Of a stretch of 64,000 nt of DNA, positions 8,790-17,600 are shown one piece after another. The stretch is from Sorangium cellulosum. GTDB taxonomy: Bacteria > Myxococcota_A > Polyangia > Polyangiales > Polyangiaceae. The notes beneath the pieces were generated by a model. It was not told the origin of the DNA. It did not search any database and saw only the letters and a list, made by a program, of their open reading frames with translations. Numbering within the stretch: the first letter of the stretch is position 1; each line of letters starts with the position of its first letter. The DNA lies in assembly GCF_004135735.1 (NCBI RefSeq), contig NZ_CP012670.1, positions 3,679,501 through 3,743,500 on the forward strand, in the 5' to 3' direction. The translations under genes and the position numbers were made by a program.

Positions 8790-10889
8790 GTGTCCTCCTC
8801 GTACCTGCCCTTCGTCGCGCCCGGCGGCCCCGCGCCGCAGCCGGCCGCGCCCGCCGGCGTCGACCTGCCCGCCCTGGAGCGGCTCGAGAGCGGGCACGCC
8901 GCGCTCCGCCGCGCCGCCCTCTCGCTCGAGCAGGACGTCGAGCCCGCGCTCGACCTGACCGGCTGCGCGCGCGCCCTGGAGCGGGCCTTCGGCGCGCTCT
9001 ACGACGCCTTCGACGGCCGCGCCGATCGCCTCCGCGCCGTGCGCGCGGCCATGGCGGAAGTTGACGATGCCGCTGTCACGATCGGCGAGGCGCGGGCGCT
9101 CGACGCGAGCTTCGCGGCGGTGGGCGAGCAGCTCCAGCACGCGCGCGGCTGGCTCGCGCACGCCGAGGCGCGGCTCGCCTCCGCGCCGCCGTCGCCGCCG
9201 CCCGAGCCGCCGTCGCTCCTCGCGAGCCGCGATCGACCCCGGCTGCACGTGATCCCGCGGCGCTCGCTCGTGCCCACGCTCAAGGTCCCGGAGCCGGCCC
9301 CGGCCGAGCTGGTCGCGAAGCCGCCGCCGCCGATCGCGCCGCCGAGGACGTTCGAGGAGCTCAGGGCCGCCGTCGCGGCGCTGAAGGAGCAGGCGCCCGC
9401 GCCCGGGGCGCTCCCCGTCGCGGCCGGGGCGCGGCCGCTCGAGGCGCGCCGGGAAGAGCCCGCCGCGCCCCCGTCGCCGCCGGGCTTCGCGCGGGAGATC
9501 GGCGCCGCCATCGACGACATCGCCTTCCTCCGCGCCCGTTGCCGCGAGTGCTTCGACGAGGTGGCGATGGTCGGCATGCAGCGGGCGCCGCTGCTCGGCG
9601 ATCCCTTCCGGGGCGCGCTGGTCCTCGAGCGGCGCATGCTCGCGGCCATCGACGTGATCGCGGCGATCGGGGAGCCCGCGATCGAGCACGTGCCGCGGCT
9701 CGTCGCGGAGGCGCCCGTGAAGGATCCCAGCCTCGGGTTCGCGAGCGCGATGGTGCTCGGCTGCTTCGCGGGCCGCGACGCGCTCGCCGCGGCCGAGCAC
9801 GCCCTGCTCCGGGGCGATCGCGACAGGGCGTTCCTCGACGAGGTCGGCGCGGCCCTCAAGCTCGTCCCGCACGACCACCTGCCGCTCGCGCTGCGGGGCC
9901 TGCTCCGCGAGCCCGAGCCGCTCCTCCGCGCGATGGCGATCGACGTCCTCGCCTACCGGGGCCTCGCGACCGAGGACGAGCTCGTCGCGGCGGCCTCGGA
10001 CGCGGCCCCGGTCGCGGCGCGCGCGCTCCACCACCTCGGGTGCGCGCCGAGCCCGCGCCTGCCCGAGCTCATCCAGCGGGCCCTCGCGGCGCCGGAGCCG
10101 GAGCTCCGCGAGGCGGCCTGGACCGCCATGGCGCTCTCGGACCACCCGCACGCCGCGATCACGCTGCGCGCGGCGATGGAGGAGCAAGAGGGCGGGGACG
10201 CGGCGGCGCTCCTGCTCGCGCTCGCGGGCGACGAGGGGGACGCGCGGCACCTCGCCGCGCGCGCCTTCGAGGCGCCGCGCCGCGGCCTGATCGTCGCCGT
10301 GGGCTGGGCCGGCGCGGCCTCCGCCGTGCCGCAGCTCATCGACCTGCTCGAGCGCGACGTGAACGGCGCGGTGAAGCTCGCCGCGGCGTACGCGCTGGAG
10401 CGGATCACCGGCGCGGGGCTGTGGGAGGAGGTCGCGGTGGAGGACGAGGAGATCTTCGTCCCCGATCCGCCGGAGCCCGACGTGGGCGAGCCCCGCGCGC
10501 TCAAGCTCGCCCAGATCGTGAGCGACCCGCGCGACCTGCCGCCGCCGCTGGCGAAGGAGACGGTGGAGCAGCCCACGGTGGACGCCGCGCGCTGGCGGGC
10601 CTTCTATCGCGAGCGCTGCCAGGGATGGGACCCGGGCGCGCGCTACCGCCGCGGGCGCCCGTACACGCCCGAGGTCGTGCTCGACGAGCTCGACACGGGG
10701 CCGGTCACCCCGGGCGAACGCAGGCAGATCCAGCGCGAGCTGATCGTCCGTACGGGGCGCTTCGTGCGCTTCGATCCGCACGACTTCGTGGTGGTCCAGG
10801 AGGAGGCGATCACGGCCTGGCGGCCGATCGCGGCGCGCGCCTCCGGCGCGCCGGGCCGCTGGGCGCGCCCGCGCCGCCGCGCGGGGTGA
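8790..10889 (+). CDS. HEAT-repeat protein, TIGR02270-like, T6SS-associated (699 aa)
   Basis: GTG start. Residues 1-120 are helical and Ala-rich, 125-195 are Pro-rich, and ~250-590 are α-helical HEAT-like repeats (AIDVIAAIGEPAIEHVPRLV, LRAMAIDVLAYRG, EAAWTAMALSDHP, LIDLLERDVNGAVKLAAAYALERI). The C-terminal ~100 residues contain a conserved-looking block (RRGRPYTPEVVLDELD, GERRQIQRELIVRTGR). HEAT proteins of the TIGR02270 type are known from T6SS neighbourhoods, but I assign that family only by pattern. HEAT repeats bind other proteins, so a scaffold role around the secretion locus is the simplest reading. Transcribed away from the small helical-module gene. Confidence 0.72.
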   Translation: MSSSYLPFVAPGGPAPQPAAPAGVDLPALERLESGHAALRRAALSLEQDVEPALDLTGCARALERAFGALYDAFDGRADRLRAVRAAMAEVDDAAVTIGEARALDASFAAVGEQLQHARGWLAHAEARLASAPPSPPPEPPSLLASRDRPRLHVIPRRSLVPTLKVPEPAPAELVAKPPPPIAPPRTFEELRAAVAALKEQAPAPGALPVAAGARPLEARREEPAAPPSPPGFAREIGAAIDDIAFLRARCRECFDEVAMVGMQRAPLLGDPFRGALVLERRMLAAIDVIAAIGEPAIEHVPRLVAEAPVKDPSLGFASAMVLGCFAGRDALAAAEHALLRGDRDRAFLDEVGAALKLVPHDHLPLALRGLLREPEPLLRAMAIDVLAYRGLATEDELVAAASDAAPVAARALHHLGCAPSPRLPELIQRALAAPEPELREAAWTAMALSDHPHAAITLRAAMEEQEGGDAAALLLALAGDEGDARHLAARAFEAPRRGLIVAVGWAGAASAVPQLIDLLERDVNGAVKLAAAYALERITGAGLWEEVAVEDEEIFVPDPPEPDVGEPRALKLAQIVSDPRDLPPPLAKETVEQPTVDAARWRAFYRERCQGWDPGARYRRGRPYTPEVVLDELDTGPVTPGERRQIQRELIVRTGRFVRFDPHDFVVVQEEAITAWRPIAARASGAPGRWARPRRRAG

Positions 10890-10944
10890 GGGCCGCACCA
10901 CCCGCGAGCGGCGCCTCTCCTGGTACACTCCGGCGAGGAGAGCC

Positions 10945-12063
10945 ATGGATCGACGCAGACTTCGGAGCAGCGGCCGTCGGATCGTCGCGGCCGCGGCGCT
11001 CGGGGCCGCGCTGCTCGCGCCGCGCCCGGCGGGCGCCCAGACCGAGGCGGAGCTCGAGGCGGCGCGGGCGCTCTTCCGGGAGGGGATCGCGCTCAGCGCG
11101 GCGAACAACTGCGCCGCGGCGCTCGCGAAGTTCCAGGCGGTCGCGCGGGTGCGGCGCACGCCGCAGGTGCTGTTCAACATCGCCGAGTGCGAGGCGCGCC
11201 TCGGCAGGCTCGTCTCGGCGCTCGGCCATTTCCGGCTCGCCGCGGCGGCTGCCGCGGGCGACCCCGGGGCGCAGGACGTCACGGCGAACGTCGGCGCGCG
11301 GATCGAGGATCTCGAGCTGCGCATCCCGAGGCTCGCGATCCGCCGCGGCCAGGGGGCGCTCACGGCGACGATCCTGCTCGACGGGTCCGAGCTCGGCGCC
11401 GCGGAGATGAGCGCCGACATCCCCGTCGATCCCGGGGCGCACGTGATCACGGCCAGGATCGGCGATCGCGAGGCGGTGCGCGAGACCGTCACGCTCGGGG
11501 AGCGGGACGCGAGGACCGTGGAGGTCGTGATCGCCGAGCCGCCGCCCGATCCCCGGACGGCCGCATCGCCGCCCGATCCGCGGACGGCCGCGCCGCCGGG
11601 CGATCCCCGGACGGCCGCGCCGCCGCCCGCGCTCTCGGCGGACGCCCCGACCCCGGCCGCGGGGCCGTCGAGGGTGCCAGGCCTCGTGGCGCTCGGCGCC
11701 GGGCTCGCGAGCGGCGTGGTGGGCGGCGTCTTCCTCGGTCTGCGCGGCGGCACGCTGAGCGAGCTCGACGCGCTGTGCGGAGGGGACACGAGCTGCCCTC
11801 GCTCCGCCAGGCCGATCGCGGATCGGGGCCGGCTCTACACGGGCATCGCCGAGGCCACGATCGGGCTCGGCGTCGCCGGCGTGGCCGTGGGCGTCGCGCT
11901 GCTCGCCGCGAACGGCGGCGCCGCCGCCGCGCCGTCGGCGGACACCGGCGCCGCCCGCGCCGCGCCCCGGCGGAGCGCCCGCGGGGCCGGGCGCCGGGCG
12001 GAGCTCCTGCTGCGGGCGCCTGGCGCCGACGTGGCGGGCCTCAGCGTCGCCGGCAGGTTCTGA
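10945..12063 (+). CDS. Secreted/membrane TPR-PEGA-like protein (372 aa)
   Basis: A strong ribosome site (GAGGAGAG) precedes the ATG. Residues 1-31 form a Sec signal peptide ending PAGA, cut before QTEAE. Residues 35-90 are TPR-like helices (ARALFREGIAL, CAAALAKFQA, NIAECEARLGRLVSALGHF). Residues ~115-195 are β-rich with TILLDGSELG and PGAHVITARIGD, as in PEGA domains that sit at cell surfaces. Then come about four PPDPRTAA repeats and two Gly/Ala-rich membrane segments (~247-270 and ~305-328). Proteins of this layout are common and uncharacterised in Polyangiales. The stop codon is the first triplet of a 39-bp tandem array. Confidence 0.78.
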   Translation: MDRRRLRSSGRRIVAAAALGAALLAPRPAGAQTEAELEAARALFREGIALSAANNCAAALAKFQAVARVRRTPQVLFNIAECEARLGRLVSALGHFRLAAAAAAGDPGAQDVTANVGARIEDLELRIPRLAIRRGQGALTATILLDGSELGAAEMSADIPVDPGAHVITARIGDREAVRETVTLGERDARTVEVVIAEPPPDPRTAASPPDPRTAAPPGDPRTAAPPPALSADAPTPAAGPSRVPGLVALGAGLASGVVGGVFLGLRGGTLSELDALCGGDTSCPRSARPIADRGRLYTGIAEATIGLGVAGVAVGVALLAANGGAAAAPSADTGAARAAPRRSARGAGRRAELLLRAPGADVAGLSVAGRF

Positions 12064-12210
12064 CGCCGGTCCTCCGCGGCAGCAGGGCGTGGCAGGCCCT
12101 GATGCCGCTCCTCCGCGGCAGCAGGGCGTGGCAGGCCCTGACGCCGGTCCTCCGCGGCAGCAAGGCGTGGCAGGCCCCGACGCCGGTCATCCGCGGCAGC
12201 AGAACGTCCT
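12061..12210. repeat. 39-bp tandem array anchored on a stop codon
   Basis: Units start at 12061, 12100 and 12139, with a partial, diverged unit from 12178. Each begins TGA(C/T)GCC, so the TGA stop of the preceding gene is the first triplet of unit 1 and is repeated in units 2 and 3. Each of the first two units can form a hairpin CAGGGC-gtggcag-GCCCTG. The array fills the whole gap to the convergent gene and runs about 20 bases into its 3' end. Confidence 0.92.
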
Positions 12211-13422
12211 CGGGCGGGTGCCCCGGACCTCGCCGCTGGGCGTGCCGCCGCTCGGCGCGCACGCGCCGCCGGAGGGCGGGCCGGGGGCCGTCGCCTTGCG
12301 ACCGACCACGGCGGGGTTGCCCGCCACGTCCCTGCAACCCCCTGCGGGCACGGTCGCCACCGGCGTCGCGCACGTGTGCATGGGCGAGTCGGAGTAGAGG
12401 GTGATCATCGTCGGGCACGTCCCCCCCGAGGGGGCGCTGCACGTGCAGTCGTCCCGGCAGCCGCGGCTGTCCTCGTGATCGGTGAAGAAGACGTGCTTCT
12501 CCGTGTAGGCGCCCGGCGGGCAGGCGCTGTCGCCGTCCTTCGCGATGCAGAGGCCGCTCTCGAACGGCGCGGGCGGCCTGGGCGCGCACACCTGGCCGAG
12601 GTTGCAGCCCCGGCCGAGCGGCTCCGCCGCGGCGCACGCCCGGCCGAGCCGTGTCCACCGGAAGCTCGGCCGCTGGACGTCCACCGCGTTCGGCGCGCAC
12701 GCGCCGCCGGTCGCCTCGAGCGGGCTCGCCATGACCGACACGGTGCAGGGGACGCCGGTGTCCTCCGTGCAGTCGCCGCCGGGCCCGCAGGTCCGGTTGC
12801 CGCCGTAAATGCCGTCTGGCCCCGTGCAGGCGTCGAGCTTCCAGCCGGGGGTCTCGAGCGTCCCGACGCAGTACGACTCCGAGCCGCAGGGCGCATCGCC
12901 GGTCGTGATCACGACGGTCTCGAGCTCCTTGCAGGTCTGTCCCTCCGCCGGTCCGCACGAGCACGTGCAGCGCGCGGGCGGCGCGGAGGGGTCACGATTG
13001 CCGAGGAACGGCTGCTCCGAGGGGAAATCGGCAGGGCAGCCGGGATCCTCGGCGGGATCGCCGTCGAAGAGCGCGAAATACCCGATCCATCCGTCCGGCA
13101 CGGCGCTCGCGCACACGAACGCGCCGCACGCTGGATCCGCGCAGTCGACCAGGTTGTCGTCGTCATCGTCGACCCCGTTCGAGCAATCCTCGGGTTCCGT
13201 CGCGCCGGCGCTGCCGCCGTCGCCGGGGCCGATCTCGCCGCCGGCGCCGCCGCCGCCGGTGCTGGCGCCGCTGGCGCCGCGGCCGGAGCTCGCCGACGGC
13301 TCGGGCTCATCGAAGGTGTAATCGGGGTACAGGCACGCTGCGGGCGCCGCGAGGGCGCCTGTGGCGCCGAGCCCTGCCCAGATCGCGAGGTGCGCTCCCC
13401 GGCCGACAAGAAAAGCGCTCAC
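12187..13422 (-). CDS. Secreted cysteine-rich protein, probable lipoprotein (411 aa)
   Basis: The GTG start at 13422 has a near-perfect ribosome site (GGAGGTGA) seven bases upstream. The N-terminus is a signal peptide (AIWAGLGATGALAAPAAC), with Cys30 as a possible lipid-anchor site although the lipobox is not ideal. After a Ser/Gly linker comes CSNGVDDDDDNLVDCADPAC, a Cys-flanked acidic motif seen in many myxobacterial surface proteins and thought to bind calcium. The rest has more than 20 cysteines and likely many disulfides, and no enzyme domain that I recognise. It probably sits on the outer surface. Convergent with the TPR-PEGA gene across the 39-bp array. Confidence 0.75.
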   Translation of the reverse strand: MSAFLVGRGAHLAIWAGLGATGALAAPAACLYPDYTFDEPEPSASSGRGASGASTGGGGAGGEIGPGDGGSAGATEPEDCSNGVDDDDDNLVDCADPACGAFVCASAVPDGWIGYFALFDGDPAEDPGCPADFPSEQPFLGNRDPSAPPARCTCSCGPAEGQTCKELETVVITTGDAPCGSESYCVGTLETPGWKLDACTGPDGIYGGNRTCGPGGDCTEDTGVPCTVSVMASPLEATGGACAPNAVDVQRPSFRWTRLGRACAAAEPLGRGCNLGQVCAPRPPAPFESGLCIAKDGDSACPPGAYTEKHVFFTDHEDSRGCRDDCTCSAPSGGTCPTMITLYSDSPMHTCATPVATVPAGGCRDVAGNPAVVGRKATAPGPPSGGACAPSGGTPSGEVRGTRPRTFCCRG

Positions 13423-13919
13423 CGAATCACCTCCGTGCCAGGCTGCCCCGTCGTGCGGATCTGCCCCGAGAGGATCCCCCGCCGCAAAGGAGCTCGAGCT
13501 GCGAGGCGGGCCGGCAGGCCAGCTCGCCAGATGAACTCTACGTCTCTCCGGCGTGGGAGGGCAATGCAGGGGAGCTCTCCCGCTCCGGGAGATCCGTCGA
13601 GAGCAGGCGGACGAACACGGCAGGATGCGGTGTGCGCTGGCGTGCGATCGCGTCGAATCGGAGCGCCCGCAGCCGGCGCGCCGCGCGGGCGGGAGATGCT
13701 GAGTCGTGCGAGCGGTGGAGTCGCGTCGCAGCCGGGTCGCTCTCGACCCGCCGACGGTTGCGACCTGGACGCCTGCGAAGTGCCCTGCGCCACGAAGCGA
13801 GCCTCGATGAGCGCGTCATCGCGGCTCGTGATGACCAGGACGTCAGCTATTGGTCGGGAGTCGGGGGGCGATCCTCGGAGAGCGCGTCCGCGTCATCGAG
13901 GCTCGTGATGACCTGTCGG
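13423..13919. other. Gene-free spacer with two copies of a 21-bp dyad
   Basis: 497 bp between the 3' end of the OmpH-like gene and the 5' end of the cysteine-rich gene, both on the minus strand. No convincing gene. Two near-identical copies of GTCATC-n9-GATGAC lie at 13815-13835 and 13892-13912, each inside a longer shared stretch with GCTCGTGATGACC. They could be operators for the cysteine-rich gene, although they lie ~400 bp upstream, or 3' signals of the OmpH-like gene. The promoter of the cysteine-rich gene must lie here, but no clear -35/-10 pair was seen. Confidence 0.55.
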
Positions 13920-14654
13920 CTACTTCCTGGGAGCCGGCGCGGGCGCCTTGGGCGGCGTGGCGGGGGCGCCCTTCGGCGGCGCGCCCTTCGCGGGAGGCGC
14001 ATCGCCGGTCTGCCCGCTGTTGTACATCTGGATCGCGCGGTCGGTGAGCTCGAGGTCGGCGCGGTAATAGGGCGCGGCCGCCTTGTCGAGGATGAGGTCG
14101 TACCCCTCCTGCGCGGCGATGCGGCGGAGCAGGCCGAGCACCTTTTGCAGGATCGGCGTGGTCAGCTCGCTCTCCTTGCGCTGCATCTCGCGCTGGTAGT
14201 CGACCATCGTCGCCTGGAGCTCGGCGGCCTGCCGCTGCCAGGTCTCGAACCTCCGCTGGAGCGCGTCCTTCGGCGTCTTGCCCGCCTGGGCCTCCTTGTC
14301 GAGCTTCTCGCGCTCGGTGGCGAGCGCGCGCTGCTTCGTGTCGAGCTCGACCTGGCGGCTGTCGAACAGCTTCTTGAGCGTCGCCTGGACGCGGAGCCCT
14401 TCCTCGGTCTCCAGCATGGCGCGGCGCACATCGACCACGGCGATCTTCGACTGCGCCGCGGCGGGCGCGGACGACAGCAGCGCCGCGCTGCCCAGCATCC
14501 CCGCGGCGAGCAGCGGGAGGATGCGAGCCGCGAGCCGCCGGCCCGTGGTCGCGCCGGTCGCCAGCGCAGCTCCCCGGCCTGCGTCGGCCAATCGCGCGGA
14601 GTTGGAGAACGTGGAGCGGGGCGCGAAGGGCCGCTCAGGCAGGTTGTTTCGCAT
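13920..14654 (-). CDS. OmpH/Skp family periplasmic chaperone (244 aa)
   Basis: Skp/OmpH proteins hold unfolded outer-membrane proteins in the periplasm on their way to the BAM complex. The mature part begins AQSKIAVVDVRRAMLETEEG, the typical OmpH opening. A long coiled coil follows (~85-160: QATLKKLFDSRQVELDTKQ, AQAGKTPKDALQRRFETWQR), and then TPILQKVLGLLRRIAAQEGYDLIL with the usual C-terminal strand. The signal peptide is unusually late (residues ~41-68), so the true start may be further in, but no better start codon was seen. The tail is Ala/Pro/Lys-rich. It lies 33 bp downstream of the kinase gene, same strand, so cotranscription is possible. Confidence 0.88.
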   Translation of the reverse strand: MRNNLPERPFAPRSTFSNSARLADAGRGAALATGATTGRRLAARILPLLAAGMLGSAALLSSAPAAAQSKIAVVDVRRAMLETEEGLRVQATLKKLFDSRQVELDTKQRALATEREKLDKEAQAGKTPKDALQRRFETWQRQAAELQATMVDYQREMQRKESELTTPILQKVLGLLRRIAAQEGYDLILDKAAAPYYRADLELTDRAIQMYNSGQTGDAPPAKGAPPKGAPATPPKAPAPAPRK

Positions 14655-14687
14655 CGCGGATGGCCTTAGCTACCTGGCCACCCAACG

Positions 14688-17600
14688 TCAAGAACGTGGC
14701 GCGCCCTTCTCGTGCGCCGGGGCCGCCGCCCCTTCGGCGTGGGCGTCCCTGCCGTGCGTGGGGCCCGCGCCGCGCGGCGCCGCGGCGGGCGAGATCGCGG
14801 GCAGCGAACGGCCGAGGCGCTCGCGGGCGAGGGAGAGGAGCCGCCCGATCTCGTCGCTCCCGCGCACGAACGCGTCGCGGTGGCGGCGATCCCGGATCGC
14901 GTCGACGCGCGCGGCGACGGCGGTGAGCGCGGCGTCGAGCGCCGAGAGCGCCTCCGCGTCGTGCCCGGTCGCGAGGAGCGCCTCGACGAGCGCGAGGCGG
15001 ATGGATGCGTCCCACGCGTCCACGGGCCCGCCCTCGAGGCGGCGGCCGGCCTCGCGCGCCGCGTCGAGCGCGGCCTTGAGCTCGCGGCGGGCCAGCTGGA
15101 CGCGGGCGAGCGCGAAGCTCGCCAGGGGCTGCAGCGCGGCGGCGTGGCGCGAGGTCTCCTCGCACAGCCAGCGCGCGAGCGCGTAGGCGGTCCCGTAATC
15201 GCCGGGCGCGCCGCGCCAGACGAGGAAGAGCGCCTCGTGGAGCCGGCTGACGATCCTGAGGCGCGCGAGCTGGCACTCGTCGGCGATCCGGCTCGCCGCC
15301 CGCTCGTGCGCGATGCCCTCCTCGAGGTCGCCCAGCCGCGCGCACGCCATGCCGAGGTGGTGCAGCGCGAGCCCCTCGAGCGCCCGGAGCCTCCGGCCCC
15401 GCGCCCCCTGCAGCGCGCGCTCGAGCGTCGCCTGGGCCTGCTCGAACAGGCCGAGGTGGTTCAGCGCCGCGCCGGTGCTCAGGCGGGCCTTGGTGGCGAC
15501 GACGACGTCACGGGCCCGCTCGGCCTCCTCCTCCAGCGACGCGCCCGCGGCGAGCGCGGCGGACAGGTCGCCTGCGTGCAGCAGCGCGGCCACGTGGGCC
15601 TCGCGGGCGTGGAGGACGGCGTCGCTCGATCCGCTCGCGCGCGCGGCCACGGTCGCGGCCTCGGCGGCGCGCCGCGCGTCGGCGGGCCGGCCCAGATCCA
15701 GGAGGCCGCGCGCGCGCGCGGCGAGCAGCATCGCGCGGATCGACGGGGAGAGCGCGGCCGCGAACTGCGGCGAGAGCGCGGAGGCGGCGCGCGCGTCGCC
15801 CTCTTCGCTCTCGCCCGCCGCGATCCTGGAGGTCACGGCGAGCACCTGCGCCTCGCCCCACAGATCCGAGCCGGGCAGCGCGAGCCGCGCGGCCTCCTCC
15901 GCCGCGTCGAGCGCCTCGGGGATGCGGCCCAGGAGCTCGCAGATCTGCCCCCTGTGCACGAGGAGCGCCGCGCGCGTGGCCCCCTCGGCGCCGCACGCGA
16001 GCCCGGAGGTCGCGAGGTCGAGCGCGGCGTCGAGCTCCGCGCCGCTCGAGAGCGCCGCGCGCGCCGCCCGGGCGTAGAGCAGCGCGGCGCGCGGCCGCTC
16101 GCCGCCGGCCTCGGCGTGGCGCGCGATGAGCCCCGGGTCGACGTCGCCCGCGGACTCGAGCCAGGCGGCCGCGGCGAGGTGGAGCGCGGCGCGGTCCTCC
16201 TCGAGCACCGAGGCGTACGCCGCGTCGCGCACCAGCGCCTGCCGGAACGCCCACTGCGCCTGCCCCGCGATGCGCGACGCCCCCTGGCGCGCGATGATCT
16301 CGCCGGCCTCGAGCTCGGCGAGCTCAGGGCCCACGGCGCGCTCGAGCAGCGCCTCGACGCCCGCGGTCCAGAAGACCGGCCCGAAGATCGACGCCGCGCG
16401 CAGCACCTCGCGCCCGCCCTTCGACATGCGATCGACGCGGTGCTGCACCAGCGCCTGCACGCTGAGCGGCACGTCGTCGCGCCCCTCGGCGGCGTGCCGG
16501 ATGAGCTCCTCCAGGAACAGCGCGTAGCCCCCGGCGCGCTGCACGATGGCGCCGCGCGTCGCCGGGTCGGCCTGGGGGAGCGCGGTCGAGACGAGCCGGT
16601 CCGCGGCCTCGGCGGAGAGCGGGGAGAGGGGCAAGCGGGTGACGTTGCGCGCCTCCCACAGCGACGGGAACCGGCTCGCGATCTCGGGCCGCGCGAAGGC
16701 GAAGACGCCGAAGCGGAGGTCGGCGCACCCGAGCAGCCAGTCGACGAGCTCGATCGTGGTGCCGTCGGCCCAGTGCAGGTCCTCGATGAAGAGGATCTGC
16801 GGCGTGCTCTCGGACTTCGAGCGGAAGAACGCCTCGATCGCCATCCGCATGCGCGACTGCATGAGCTGCGCGCTCTCGCGGGCGGCCCGCAGCGGCTCGT
16901 CGCCGCGGTCGGGGAAGGGCACGCCGACGAGCTCGCCGATGAAGGCCGCGAGGAAGCGGAGCGGGCGGGAGAGCCGCGCCGCCACGTGGGCGTTGACCTT
17001 CTGGATCTGGTCCTCGAGGCGCTCGCCGTCGTGGATGCTCATGAGGGCGCGCAGGGCGCGGCCGAGCCCCGAGAGGCTCGACGCGTGGCTCATCGGATCG
17101 CCGCGGCAGAGCAGGATGACGGGCGCGTGCGGGGCCGTGTCGAGGCGCTGGAGCAGCTCGGCGCGGACGCGGCTCTTGCCGATGCCGGCGGGGCCGGTCA
17201 CGAGCGCGGCGCGCGGGACGCCGTCCTCGGCGATCTCGTGGAAGAGGCCCTGGAGCAGGGCGAGCTCGCGCTCGCGGCCGACGGTCGGGATGGGCTGGCC
17301 GAGCAGCTTCCTGGCGTCGAAGCCGGCGACGTCCTCGTGGAGGAGGACGCCGCCGCGCGCGTCCTCCTGGACCACGAACCGCCCCTCGAGCGCCGAGGTC
17401 GCGTGCGCGTCGATCCGGACCGCGCCGGGCACGGCGGACTCGAGCTGCTGCGCCGCGCGCTCGATCGCCTCGCCGGCGAGGTTCGCGCGGCCGCGGACGG
17501 CGTGACCGACCGCGACCGAGACCCGCGCGCCCGGCGTCGACCGGGCGACCGTCAGCGCCGCCCGGGCCGCGCGCATCGCCTCGTCGCCCCGCGAGCGCTC

